64,000 nt of DNA from [Zimmermannella] faecalis ATCC 13722 (GTDB lineage Bacteria; Actinomycetota; Actinomycetes; Actinomycetales; Microbacteriaceae), in assembly GCF_000381765.1 (NCBI RefSeq), contig NZ_KB907083.1:57853-121852 (forward strand), given 5' to 3'. The position numbers and the translations under genes are program-made. Positions 23,221 through 31,724 of the stretch are shown piece after piece. Each line of letters opens with the position of its first letter. The stretch's first letter is position 1. Below the pieces are notes generated by a model. The model was not told where the DNA came from. It saw nothing but the letters and a program-made list of their open reading frames with translations, and made no database searches.

Positions 23221-25554
23221 CTACACGTCGCGCATCCGGTCGCGGCGGGCGACGAGGATTAGCCCGAGGCCGACGGCCACACCGAGTGCCACGATCAGGA
23301 CGATCGGGGTCGCGCTCGCGGGGCCGGTCACGGCGAGCGCCGAGCCGTCGGCGGCCTCGTCATTGTCGGCGGGCGGGATCACCGTGAGGGGCGCCTGCCC
23401 GGCGTCGTCGGCCGCATCGGCCGTCGTCGCAGTCTCACTCGGCGTCGGCGACGGGGTCGCCGCCGGTGCCGCGCTGTCGTCAGACGCCACGGGGTCGTCG
23501 CCCTGGTCTGCGTCGTCGGCCGGCTGGGCCGCCGGGTCGGTCGCGATCGCGGCCGTGACCGAGATCGAGGTCCAGCCCACAACCTCACCGTTCACGTCGT
23601 AGAACGCGAGGTGGTGGTCGCCGGCCGCGAGGTCGGCGGGCAGCTGCACCGCGACGGTGCCGTCGTCGGCAACCGTGACCTTGCCGATCGTCTGCGGCGT
23701 CGAGAACACCATGGCGGTGACCTCGGTGCCCGCGTGCTCGGTACCGACCGTTGCGGTGACGGTGTCACCGGCCGCGTACTGCGAGTCGAGCGTCCACACA
23801 CCGTTGGCGTTCGCCTCGGTGAGGTCGTCCGCGCTCGGTGCTTGCGTCTGCGTAGGCGCCGCCGTCTCGGTCTGCTTCGGCGTCTCGGTCGGCGTCGGCG
23901 TTGCGGTCGGCTTGACCGTCTCGCGCGGCGGAATCACCGTGAGCGGCGCCTTCGGCGTCGAGGTCGGCTTCGGCGTGGCCGTCGCCGTGGGCTTCGGGGT
24001 TGCCGTGGGCTTCGGGGTCGCGGTCGCGGTCGGCTTCGGGGTCGCCGTCGGCTTCTGCGTTGCCGTCGCGGTCGGCTTGGGCGTCGCCGTGGCCGTCGGC
24101 TTCGGCGTCGCCGTTGCTGTCGGTTTCGGCGTCGCAGTTGCCGTGGGCTTTGGCGTTGCCGTCGCGGTCGGCTTCGGCGTTGCCGTCGCGGTCGGCTTCG
24201 GCGTTGCCGTCGCGGTCGGCTTCGGCGTTGCCGTCGCAGTGGGCTTCGGCGTCGCCGTTGCCGTGGGCTTCGGCGTCGCGGTCGCAGTCGGCTTCGGAGT
24301 CGCAGTCGCCGTCGGCTTCGGCGTCGCCGTGGCCGTCGGCTTGGGCGTCGCAGTTGCGGTGGGCGTCGGCGTGGCGGTCGGGGTCGGCGTCGCCGCCGCC
24401 TTGACCGTCACGGTCTTCGTGAGGGCCTTGTGGCTCCCGCTCCCAACGTTGATGGCGTAGATCGTCACTTGATGCGTGCCCGGCGTGAGCTTGCCCGTCG
24501 TGTACGAGAAGCCGACGTTGTCGGTTTCAAGCTCCGGGTAGGCCTTGTTCACGTCGGGGCGCGCGAGGTCGGCAGCGATCGACTTGTAGGGCTTGCCGTC
24601 GATGTAGACGTGCACGCGAATCGACGACTCGGGGCTGTCAGCGTCGAACGCCCATCCCTTCACCGTCACCTTCTGGGTGTCGCTCACGGTGGCCGACTCG
24701 AAGTTCGCCTTCGGGTTGTTCACCGGCTCCGTGGCGGGCTTGTCATCGCTGACGGGTGCGGTTGGCGAACCGAACCAGTCGGTCCACAGGCGCCAGAAAT
24801 TGCGGTTGCCGTACGCCGAGCAGCTGTCACCGGTGCCGTAGAGGTTGTTCAGCGCAGCCTGGTTCGGGGTGTAGGGCGTGTAGATGTAGAGGGCCGCGGT
24901 GGCCTGGTTCTTGATGTACACGCTCTTCGTGCCGCACGAGGCGCTCGGGTTGTAGAGGATGTTGTTCGTTCGGCCCGCGACGTAGTTCCACGAGTTCGGC
25001 GACTGGGCGTACCGCTGGTACTGCGCGGCCGAGTTGTAGACCTGGTTGAAGAACCCACCGTATTCGGGCGCGCACCAGCCGGGTCGCGAGGGGTCGTCTG
25101 GGCAGTAGTAGCCCATCGCACGGTCATAGCGCCACGCGGCGGGGTTCGAGATGGTGACGAGCGAGGTCTCCTTCTCGAGCAGCACGAGCAGCGTCTTCTG
25201 CGAGATGTTGCAGGCCTTAGCGACCTTGTAGATGACCTCGGCAGCGGTCTCGTTCGCCTTGCCGGTGTAGGCGTCACAGCGTGAGGTTGCCTCCATCGAG
25301 GGCGTCGTCACCCGGTACGACTTGAGGCAGTTCGTGGTGCAGTTCGCGCCCTTCGCGGTGAGGAAGTCCTGCACCTCGCTCGCCGTCATCGCGTTGTCGT
25401 TGTAGAACTGCGCGTCCGACACGATGTAGCCCGGGTCGAAGTCGGCAGCGTTCGCGGCCTCGGCCTGCTGCGCGGCGCCGACCCCGAGCACGATGCCCGA
25501 GACGGCGAGCGCAGTAGCTGCGGCCGCTGCGAGGAATTTCGTGAGGCGCTTCAC
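23221..25554 (-). CDS. secreted LAxTG-anchored surface protein with Pro/Thr repeats
   Basis: This 777-residue protein has a Sec signal peptide (KRLTKFLAAAAATALAVSG, cleavage near AEA). An N-terminal cysteine-containing domain (residues 35-265) is of a type found in actinobacterial secreted proteins. A beta-sandwich domain follows (VTVKGWAFDADSPESSIRVH, near 295-385). Then comes a Thr/Pro/Lys tandem-repeat stalk (about 390-540) and a second low-complexity part. It ends with ALAVTGP, a hydrophobic segment and RRDRMRDV, a sortase sorting signal of the LAxTG type used by class E sortases. The GTG start at 25554 overlaps the lipoprotein stop by one base. A role in wall binding or adhesion is inferred. 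Confidence 0.85.
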   Translation of the reverse strand: MKRLTKFLAAAAATALAVSGIVLGVGAAQQAEAANAADFDPGYIVSDAQFYNDNAMTASEVQDFLTAKGANCTTNCLKSYRVTTPSMEATSRCDAYTGKANETAAEVIYKVAKACNISQKTLLVLLEKETSLVTISNPAAWRYDRAMGYYCPDDPSRPGWCAPEYGGFFNQVYNSAAQYQRYAQSPNSWNYVAGRTNNILYNPSASCGTKSVYIKNQATAALYIYTPYTPNQAALNNLYGTGDSCSAYGNRNFWRLWTDWFGSPTAPVSDDKPATEPVNNPKANFESATVSDTQKVTVKGWAFDADSPESSIRVHVYIDGKPYKSIAADLARPDVNKAYPELETDNVGFSYTTGKLTPGTHQVTIYAINVGSGSHKALTKTVTVKAAATPTPTATPTPTATATPKPTATATPKPTATATPKPTATATPKPTATATPKPTATATPKPTATATPKPTATATPKPTATATPKPTATATPKPTATATPKPTATATPKPTATATQKPTATPKPTATATPKPTATPKPTATATPKPTSTPKAPLTVIPPRETVKPTATPTPTETPKQTETAAPTQTQAPSADDLTEANANGVWTLDSQYAAGDTVTATVGTEHAGTEVTAMVFSTPQTIGKVTVADDGTVAVQLPADLAAGDHHLAFYDVNGEVVGWTSISVTAAIATDPAAQPADDADQGDDPVASDDSAAPAATPSPTPSETATTADAADDAGQAPLTVIPPADNDEAADGSALAVTGPASATPIVLIVALGVAVGLGLILVARRDRMRDV
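23955..24390. repeat. 24-bp tandem repeats encoding the Pro/Thr stalk
   Basis: About a dozen near-identical 24-base units encode the octapeptide TATATPKP, bordered by degenerate six-residue TATPKP and TPTPTA units. Third-position variation between units (gtcgcg, gtcgcc, gttgcc) shows the array is not freshly amplified. Copy number is likely to vary between strains and could be misassembled. Confidence 0.85.
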
Positions 25555-26090
25555 TAGCCGGCCTCCGCCACGGTCTCAGCCGACTGGCCCCAGACGCCGT
25601 CGCCCTCGAAGGTGAGGGTGACCGTCCAGTCGCTGCCCGAAACGCCCGAGATCGTGAGGGGCGGGCAGATGGTCGACTGCGCGTCGGGTACGGCGGCGAT
25701 CTCACCGGTGAGCTCGGTGCCGTCGGCGCTCACGGCGGTCGCCGTGCAGGTGCCCTCGCCGATGTAGCCGGTGATGGTGCCGCGCACCTCGATGGTGCCG
25801 GCCGACTCGTCGAGGTAGGCGCTGTTCACGGTCAGCGGGAACTCGTCACCCTCGGGCGTCGCCTCGGGCTCCTCGGTCGCAGTGGCGGTGGGCTCGGTCG
25901 TCTCCTCGACCGGCTCGGTCGCGACCGGGGCCTCGGTGGGCGCCGCGGTCGATTCCGTGGGCGAGGCGACGGTCGCGCCGGGGGTCGTGGGCGTCGTGCA
26001 GCCGACCAGGATGAGCCCGGCGGCCGTGAGCGACATCGCCCCGGTCAAGATCGGCGCGAGGCGCCGGCGTTGAAGCGTGTTGTCCAACAT
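25554..26090 (-). CDS. putative lipoprotein
   Basis: This 178-residue protein has a basic N-terminus, a hydrophobic stretch and the lipobox ILVGC near residue 31, so it is probably lipid-anchored outside the membrane. A Thr/Glu/Pro-rich linker (about 35-85) leads to a small beta-rich domain with two cysteines (GEGTCTATAV, STICPPLTI) that could form a disulfide. No family is recognised. The ribosome site GAGGAGG precedes the ATG. The stop overlaps the start of the LAxTG protein (TAGTG), so the two are translated together and probably work at the same surface site. Confidence 0.75.
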   Translation of the reverse strand: MLDNTLQRRRLAPILTGAMSLTAAGLILVGCTTPTTPGATVASPTESTAAPTEAPVATEPVEETTEPTATATEEPEATPEGDEFPLTVNSAYLDESAGTIEVRGTITGYIGEGTCTATAVSADGTELTGEIAAVPDAQSTICPPLTISGVSGSDWTVTLTFEGDGVWGQSAETVAEAG

Positions 26091-26132
26091 TTTCTCCTCC
26101 TCGGCGTGTCGTCACGTGAGTTAACGACTTTC

Positions 26133-26161
26133 ACAGTATTCACACCGGTCACGATTGTCAC
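26133..26161 (-). promoter_or_regulatory. putative promoter of the lipoprotein-surface protein operon
   Basis: On the minus strand GTGACA (26161-26156) and TACTGT (26138-26133) are 17 bases apart. They lie about 45 bases before the lipoprotein start. The surrounding 26100-26230 is locally more AT-rich than the flanks. Confidence 0.45.
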
Positions 26162-26240
26162 GCAAAACTGGGAGATTACGCAAAGAATTCGGCGCGTCCT
26201 CGGCGTGTCGTCCTCGAATCGGGAGTTTCGGGCGTAAAAG

Positions 26241-26274
26241 CGGCGGGGCCGGGGAGATCTCCCCGGCCCCGCCG
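26241..26274 (-). terminator. terminator of the RgpF-WbsX gene
   Basis: A perfect 34-base palindrome (CGGCGGGGCCGGGGAGA and its complement) lies 24 bases beyond the stop codon at 26298. On the minus strand it is followed by CTTTTAC, so it resembles a rho-independent terminator with a very stable GC stem. Confidence 0.75.
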
Positions 26275-26297
26275 AACATGGCGATCGCGCGATGGCG

Positions 26298-28334
26298 TTA
26301 CAGCAGCGCCCCGCGAAGCGCCTTGAGGTAGGTCGAACCCCAGCGCACCGTCGGCTCGAGCACGGCACCCTCGGCCCACTCGTTCCACGCGTTCACAATC
26401 ACGACGCGATGCTCGGCATCGCGGTCAGCGACCGCCTCGACACAGGCGCGCATCCATCGCCGGAAGGTGTAGGGATTCGCCCCGACCCACGCGTGCGGCT
26501 CCCACTGGCGCCGTGCGGTGTTGTCGAACCCGACCATTGCCCCCGGGAAGTCGGTCTCTGGCAGCGATGTGCGCAGTCGTTCGATACCGGCGTCGCACAT
26601 GCCTCGGTAGCTGAACAGGCCGCCGCGGAAGTGGCTCGAAACCCCGAGCCCGTCGTGCGACACCGCGATGTAGTTGTGGTTGTGCGGCGGGAACGCGAGG
26701 GCGCCCTGAATGCCCGCCTCGAGGTACGACCGGTTGAGGCCGTCGAAGTTCGCCCCAACATCGACCGACATGAGGTGCAGCTCCCCCGCGCCCGCCTCGC
26801 GGGCACGACGGCGCCACTCCTGCACCACCTTCGGGTAGTCGGGCAGCTGCGCGATTCGGTAGACGGCGACGACGGCCGCACCGTCGACGCGCACGTACCG
26901 GTCGTCGAGCAGCAGCGGCATGATGTCGTCGATGAAGTCCTCAGCCGGAACCTTGTCGTACTCCTGCGCGATGAGCACGTTCGCGGTGTCGCCATCCCAG
27001 CGGCGGGTCCAGTTCTCGTTCGCCCACATGATGCAGAACGGCTGGTCGAGGTCAGACTCGAGCAAGCGCTGAATCGGCATCTCCATGAGCTTGTGCCCCG
27101 AGAACCAGTAGTAGTAGTACATGAACGACTCGACGCCGTGCGCCTTCGCGAGCTCGGTCTGCCGCTCGCGCACCGCATCCCGGTTGAGGTCGTAGTACCC
27201 GAGCTCACCCGGCAGCAGTGGCTGCGGCTGTCCGAAGTACACGGGCTTCGCCTTGGTCACGTTGGTCCACTCGGTGAAGCCCTTGCCCCACCACGCATCG
27301 TTCTCGGGGAACGCGTGGAACTGCGGCAGGTAGAACGCCATCGCGTGCGCCCGCAGCGCCGGCTCGGCGAGGCGGCGCGCAAGCTCCTCGCCGCCGTAGC
27401 GCGCATCCACCGGCAGGTCGGGGCGCTCGACGATCGAGTAGCCCGCCTCAATGCCGAGGATGCCAATGATGCGTTCGATTGCGTGCGCCGTCGTGCCGTC
27501 GATCTGACCGGCCTCGGTCTCGAAGTCGGGCTCGTCGAGCATGAGCGAGCGCAGCCCCTGCAGGATGAATCCCCGGATCCAGTAGATCGAGCCCGAGGGG
27601 AACTCGAGGTCGTCGGGGTTGAAGTCGTAGCGCAGCCGGCGCAGGAGCTCACGCACGTGGCCGAGGTCGCCGCCCCACTGGTCGGCACGCGCGATCGAGT
27701 CCTTCGAGGTCACGACGCCGACCTTCGGGTTCGTGAGCATCGTCGAGAGGATCTCGTTGACGTTCTCGGTCGTGCCGAGCAGGTCGCGGTAGAAGCCTTC
27801 CTTCCACTCGTCGCCCGAGCCCGAGAGCGTCGCGTGTTCCTCGCGCCAGGCGCTCTTCTTCGTGTGCACCTTGAGCACGATGTCGTAGCCGTCGAGGTAC
27901 CCGGCGTTCACGACCTGAATGAGGGGCCAGATGTCGCGGCCGTGGTTGGCCACGGGCAGGATGCGCAGGTTGCGGGCGCCGCTCGCCGCGAGCGCCGCCT
28001 CGTCGAGTTCTTCGCCCGACGCGTTCGTGACGATGAGGTCGAACGGCACTTCGATGTTCCGCAGTTGCTCGGCAAGCTCGGAAACGAGGTCGGTGTAGTA
28101 GACGTGCAGGTGCACGCCGACGGCTGCGGGCTGCTCGAACGGCGGAAAATCAACGCGCCACTTCGACGGGAACCCGACGAAGTGCGCGCCCTCGTACCGT
28201 TCCACCCAGCTCTTGAATTCGACCCCGCCGGGCGCCCCGCCCGAGGCAATGCTCCTCCCAGCGATGACGTCGCCCAGCAGCTGCCGCCCGCGGATGACGC
28301 GGCGCTTCACGCCCTCTTTGGTGATTCGTCGCAT
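26298..28334 (-). CDS. RgpF-like / WbsX (GH99-like) two-domain polysaccharide protein
   Basis: This 678-residue protein has two parts. Residues about 50-320 resemble rhamnan-synthesis protein F (VGVHLHVYYTDLVSEL, NHGRDIWPLI, LKVHTKKSAWRE, SGSIYWIRG). Residues about 335-678 resemble the WbsX/GH99-like group (FYLPQFHAFPENDAWWGKGF, WANENWTRRWDG, VIVNAWNEWAEGA). Such proteins occur in rhamnose-rich surface polysaccharide clusters and are thought to transfer or process sugars, though the WbsX domain has not been firmly assigned a reaction. No signal peptide is seen. The weak ribosome site AAGGA lies 12 bases before the ATG. Confidence 0.85.
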   Translation of the reverse strand: MRRITKEGVKRRVIRGRQLLGDVIAGRSIASGGAPGGVEFKSWVERYEGAHFVGFPSKWRVDFPPFEQPAAVGVHLHVYYTDLVSELAEQLRNIEVPFDLIVTNASGEELDEAALAASGARNLRILPVANHGRDIWPLIQVVNAGYLDGYDIVLKVHTKKSAWREEHATLSGSGDEWKEGFYRDLLGTTENVNEILSTMLTNPKVGVVTSKDSIARADQWGGDLGHVRELLRRLRYDFNPDDLEFPSGSIYWIRGFILQGLRSLMLDEPDFETEAGQIDGTTAHAIERIIGILGIEAGYSIVERPDLPVDARYGGEELARRLAEPALRAHAMAFYLPQFHAFPENDAWWGKGFTEWTNVTKAKPVYFGQPQPLLPGELGYYDLNRDAVRERQTELAKAHGVESFMYYYYWFSGHKLMEMPIQRLLESDLDQPFCIMWANENWTRRWDGDTANVLIAQEYDKVPAEDFIDDIMPLLLDDRYVRVDGAAVVAVYRIAQLPDYPKVVQEWRRRAREAGAGELHLMSVDVGANFDGLNRSYLEAGIQGALAFPPHNHNYIAVSHDGLGVSSHFRGGLFSYRGMCDAGIERLRTSLPETDFPGAMVGFDNTARRQWEPHAWVGANPYTFRRWMRACVEAVADRDAEHRVVIVNAWNEWAEGAVLEPTVRWGSTYLKALRGALL

Positions 28335-28368
28335 TCGACTCGTTGTTCCTTACTCTGTCGCGAATCGG

Positions 28369-29178
28369 CTAGAGCCAATTCTCGATGTCAATGTGGAATT
28401 CCTTGCGCAGCCGCTCGGGGATGCGCTCGCCCTCGGCGACGACCGACGGCGAGGTGATGAGCTCGCGCTTGAGGAACGGCACACCGGCTCGAAGCACGTC
28501 GCCCCAGGCCGTGATCATGGGGTTGAGCTGCGCGTCGCCGACGAGCTGCGGCTCGAGGTACGCGGCGGCGACGAAGCCCTCGTTGTACATCCGCCGCGAA
28601 AGCCCATATTCGTAGCGCCGAATGATGTCGGCCTTCGTGGGCTCGACTCGCACCGATGCCCAGAAGTCCCGGAACGTCCGCGAGCGCAGCACCGACGGCG
28701 TGTAGCCGATGAAGTAGCTCTGGAGGTGGCTGCCCATCTGATGGTTGCGCACGAGGCCCCACAGATCGCCCCGATCGGCCTCGAAGTCGTCAAGCACGCC
28801 GTCGATCGACCCAAAGGGGCCGAGCAGCGAGTCGTTCACCTGGAGCACACGGTTGGCTTCGAATACCTGCGGCTGGCTGAGGAACGCGGCGGCCCAGCTG
28901 CCGAAGTCGTACCCGATATTTGGCTTGCGCAGGATCGCCGCGGGTTGCGGCAGTGGCTCGCGGAAGTCGAGGGGAGCCGGGTCGCTGCAGGCGCTCGAGA
29001 TGAGCACGAAGTAGCCGCGCTCCATGACCGCGCGCACGAGTGCCTCAAACGAGGGCGAGACGCGCGAGTCGAGTGCCCAGTGCGCGATCACGGCCACGCG
29101 GTCGGGATGCTCGGGCACTCGCGTTTCGGTCTCCCACCGCAGTTGCGGACGGAGCGTTTCGTAGAAGACGCTGCGCAC
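28369..29178 (-). CDS. rhamnan synthesis F family protein
   Basis: This protein of about 269 residues is of the RgpF family. RVAVIAHWALDSRVSPSFEA, LRKPNIGYDFGSWAAAF, LQVNDSLLGPFGSID and SYFIGYTPSVL follow the RgpF order. RgpF proteins are implicated in rhamnose polymer side-chain or export steps. The start is uncertain: the GTG at 29178 is chosen because it lies 5 bases after the stop of the upstream coiled-coil gene, while a longer frame starting at 29235 would overlap that gene. It is the second RgpF-type gene in the operon. Confidence 0.8.
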   Translation of the reverse strand: MRSVFYETLRPQLRWETETRVPEHPDRVAVIAHWALDSRVSPSFEALVRAVMERGYFVLISSACSDPAPLDFREPLPQPAAILRKPNIGYDFGSWAAAFLSQPQVFEANRVLQVNDSLLGPFGSIDGVLDDFEADRGDLWGLVRNHQMGSHLQSYFIGYTPSVLRSRTFRDFWASVRVEPTKADIIRRYEYGLSRRMYNEGFVAAAYLEPQLVGDAQLNPMITAWGDVLRAGVPFLKRELITSPSVVAEGERIPERLRKEFHIDIENWL

Positions 29179-29183
29179 GCGGG

Positions 29184-29444
29184 CTAGCCTCGGCCCCGGC
29201 GCATCGCAGCGCGCAGCGGCACGGTGACCTGCCACGAGCGCGAGTTGCGCAGATCCTGCACCTGCTGAGCGAAGTGCGCGGCGCTCGCCTGCTCGGCGGC
29301 GACGCGGCGCTCCAGGGTGCTCACTCGACGCTCGAGCTCGGTGATGGTGAGCCGGGCCGCCTGCAGCTCGCCGCGAAGACGCTCGGTTTCTGCTTCTTGG
29401 GTAGACACCTGTACTGTCACTCTCTCTCGGGCATGCGTGGCCAC
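29184..29444 (-). CDS. small coiled-coil protein with polysaccharide-enzyme tail motif
   Basis: This protein has up to 86 residues. Residues about 15-65 form a heptad-patterned coiled coil (ERLRGELQAARLTITELERR). The end NSRSWQVTVPLRAAMRRG resembles the short (S/T)SW(R/K)xTxPLR tail seen at the end of coiled-coil regions in many surface-glycan enzymes. It may therefore be a free-standing form of a domain that is normally fused to a glycosyltransferase or RgpF protein. A GTG at 29420 is an alternative start to the GTG at 29444. It is divergent from the exporter permease. Confidence 0.55.
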   Translation of the reverse strand: MATHARERVTVQVSTQEAETERLRGELQAARLTITELERRVSTLERRVAAEQASAAHFAQQVQDLRNSRSWQVTVPLRAAMRRGRG

Positions 29445-29467
29445 AAGTTTACGAGCACACGCCTCGG

Positions 29468-29473
29468 TAGACT
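29468..29473 (+). promoter_or_regulatory. putative -10 element of the Wzm/Wzt operon
   Basis: TAGACT lies 10 bases before a GTG (29484) that is in frame with the permease, and about 50 bases before the ATG at 29523. It could give a nearly leaderless mRNA for the GTG form or a 42-base leader for the ATG form. The ATG has no ribosome site, which leaves the start open. Confidence 0.4.
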
Positions 29474-29522
29474 CGCAGTCAGCGTGCGCGACATCATCGC
29501 GTCAATCGAAAACGAAACTTCT

Positions 29523-30485
29523 ATGGATCAATTTGATGAGGCGCAGCAGGCCACGATCGAGCGGAATGCTCGCCTGGCCGCGCTGCCACTGAAACCCACC
29601 GGTGCGCAAGGCAAGCTGTTCGCCGGATTCGCGCATTCGGTCGGGCAGATCTGGCAGCGCCGCGAAATGCTCGGCCTGCTCGTCGCCCGCGAGATCAAGG
29701 CGCGGTATAAGGATTCGGCGCTCGGCTTCCTCTGGGGCCTCGTTCGGCCCCTGACGCAGCTGCTCGTGTACTACCTCGTGCTCGGGCACTTCCTCGGTGC
29801 CGCACGGTCGATCCCCGAGTTCGCGGTGTTTATCTTCTCGGGCCTCACGATCTACGGCCTCGCGAGCGAGATGCTCATGCTCATGACCGGCTCGATCGTT
29901 GGCAATTCGGGCCTCGTGAAGAAGGTCTACCTGCCACGCGAGATTTTCCCGCTCGCGGGCATCGGCTCGGCATTCTTCAACTTCGCGCTGCAGCTCATCG
30001 TGCTGCTCGCGGCCTGCCTGCTCACCGGCACCTTCCTGTTCGGCTGGCAGCTGCTCTACGCCCTCGCCGCCGTCGCCATCGTCGTGATCTACACGCTCGC
30101 GATCGGCCTCGCACTGTCGGCGATGAACGTGTACCTGCGCGACGTGCAGTACCTCGTCGAGGTCGTCGTCATGCTCATGATGTGGGCCTCCCCCATCGTC
30201 TACTCGTGGACGTTCGTCGGCACCGCGTTCGGCGAGTTTGGCTGGCCGCAGTGGCTCGTCGAGGTGTACGTGAACAACCCCCTCACGCTCGCCGTCATCG
30301 GATTCCAGGCGGCATTCTGGGAGCCGGGCCTCCCGCTTCCGGCCGCGGGCCAAGACCCGACGTTCGTGCATCCCGAGAACTTCGAGCTGCGGATGCTCAT
30401 CGCCGGCGTGATCGGCCTCGTGCTCGTCTTCATCGCGCAGCGCATCTTCGCGCGCCTGCAGGGCAACTTCGCCCAGGAGCTGTAA
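29523..30485 (+). CDS. wzm: ABC-2 type polysaccharide export permease (Wzm)
   Basis: This protein of about 320 residues has six membrane segments and the ABC-2 pattern of O-antigen/teichoic-acid exporters. REIKARYKDSALGFLWGLVR precedes the first helices, and SGLVKKVYLPREIFPL lies in the cytoplasmic coupling loop. With the ATP-binding protein encoded next, it would export a lipid-linked glycopolymer across the membrane. The start is ambiguous between the ATG at 29523 and a GTG at 29484, which adds 13 residues. The stop overlaps the next start by one base (TAATG). Confidence 0.9.
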   Translation: MDQFDEAQQATIERNARLAALPLKPTGAQGKLFAGFAHSVGQIWQRREMLGLLVAREIKARYKDSALGFLWGLVRPLTQLLVYYLVLGHFLGAARSIPEFAVFIFSGLTIYGLASEMLMLMTGSIVGNSGLVKKVYLPREIFPLAGIGSAFFNFALQLIVLLAACLLTGTFLFGWQLLYALAAVAIVVIYTLAIGLALSAMNVYLRDVQYLVEVVVMLMMWASPIVYSWTFVGTAFGEFGWPQWLVEVYVNNPLTLAVIGFQAAFWEPGLPLPAAGQDPTFVHPENFELRMLIAGVIGLVLVFIAQRIFARLQGNFAQEL

Positions 30486-31714
30486 TGACCATCGAGAACA
30501 CCATGCAAGACAGCCCGACCGTGATCGCCGTCAAGGAAGTGTCGAAGCGCTTCGTCATTCACCAAGACAAGTCGATCAAAGACCGGGTGCTGCACCCGCG
30601 CCGCACGCGGGAACACGCCGAAGACTTCTGGGCGCTTCGCAACGTCTCGATCGACATCAAGTCGGGGAACACGATCGGCCTCATTGGCCCGAACGGTTCG
30701 GGCAAGTCGACGCTGCTGAAGATCATCGGCGGAATCCTCGCCCCCTCCGACGGCGAAGTGCTCCACCGGGGCCGCATCGCCGCCCTCCTCGAGCTCGGCG
30801 CTGGGTTCCACCAGGACCTCACGGGCCGCGAGAACATCTACCTCAACGCGTCGATTCTCGGCCTCTCGAAGGAGCAGACCGACGAGTACTTCGACGAAAT
30901 CGTCGCGTTCTCGGGCATCGAGCAGTTCATCGATACCCAGGTGAAGTTCTACTCGTCGGGCATGTACGTGCGCCTCGCGTTCGCCGTCGCGGTGCACGTC
31001 GACCCCGACATTCTGCTCGTCGACGAGGTGCTCGCAGTGGGTGACGAGGCGTTCCAGCAGAAGTGCCTCGACAAGATCCGCTCGTTCCAAGAGGAGGGGC
31101 GCACCATCATCATGGTGACGCACACCCTCTCGCAGATCACCGAGTTCTGCACCCGCGCACTCGTACTCGGCCACGGCAATGTCGTGTTTGATGGCGCCCC
31201 CGAGGAGGCCGTCGAGATTCTCCGCTCGGGCTTTGAGAGCCTCGGCGAGGCCGACAAGATCAAGGAGCGGCTCGCCCGCGAACGTCGCCTCGACGAGGCC
31301 GATGCGGCCCGACAGCGCCTGGGCCAGATCACCGCGATCCGCGCGGTGCTCCCGGGCGACGAGCTGCGCCCCGGCGATGACCTCCATGTCGAGGTCGACC
31401 TCGACGTGGCGGCCGACATTCCGAACTGGAACCTGGGCCTCACGGTGACGAACGCGATCCAGCAGATGGCGCTCATGACGAGCGCTCGGCGCGCGGGCCT
31501 TGCGGGGACGACCCTGCCGGCGGGCCAGCACACCCTGAAGTTCGCGCTCCCGAACATGACGCTGCCCCACCAGGAGTACACCCTCACCGCGGCCCTGTAC
31601 GACGCGAGCGACGCGGAAATCTCGCGTGTCGATAACGCCGCCTCGTTCGTCGCGGCGAGTGACGATCGCAGCACCGGCCTCATGTACACCCCGGCAACCG
31701 CATCCATTGACTAG
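30485..31714 (+). CDS. wzt: polysaccharide export ABC transporter ATP-binding protein (Wzt)
   Basis: This 409-residue ATPase has GPNGSGKST (Walker A), YSSGMYVRLAFA (signature) and ILLVDEVLAVGDE (Walker B). The nucleotide-binding domain ends near residue 245. A linker helix and a C-terminal beta-sandwich domain (about 280-400) follow, as in Wzt proteins that recognise the modified, non-reducing end of the exported glycan. That extra domain suggests the polymer carries a terminal modification before export. It is translationally coupled to the permease. Confidence 0.92.
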   Translation: MTIENTMQDSPTVIAVKEVSKRFVIHQDKSIKDRVLHPRRTREHAEDFWALRNVSIDIKSGNTIGLIGPNGSGKSTLLKIIGGILAPSDGEVLHRGRIAALLELGAGFHQDLTGRENIYLNASILGLSKEQTDEYFDEIVAFSGIEQFIDTQVKFYSSGMYVRLAFAVAVHVDPDILLVDEVLAVGDEAFQQKCLDKIRSFQEEGRTIIMVTHTLSQITEFCTRALVLGHGNVVFDGAPEEAVEILRSGFESLGEADKIKERLARERRLDEADAARQRLGQITAIRAVLPGDELRPGDDLHVEVDLDVAADIPNWNLGLTVTNAIQQMALMTSARRAGLAGTTLPAGQHTLKFALPNMTLPHQEYTLTAALYDASDAEISRVDNAASFVAASDDRSTGLMYTPATASID

Positions 31715-31724
31715 GAGGCCGCCC

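Noticed and set aside
23955..24390. Regularly spaced repeats that could suggest a CRISPR array
   Set aside because: Units are contiguous 24-base coding repeats without unique spacers and lie in frame within a secreted protein.
26241..26274. Palindrome as a transcription factor operator
   Set aside because: It lies just after a stop codon and is followed by a T-run on the transcribed strand, so terminator is the simpler reading.
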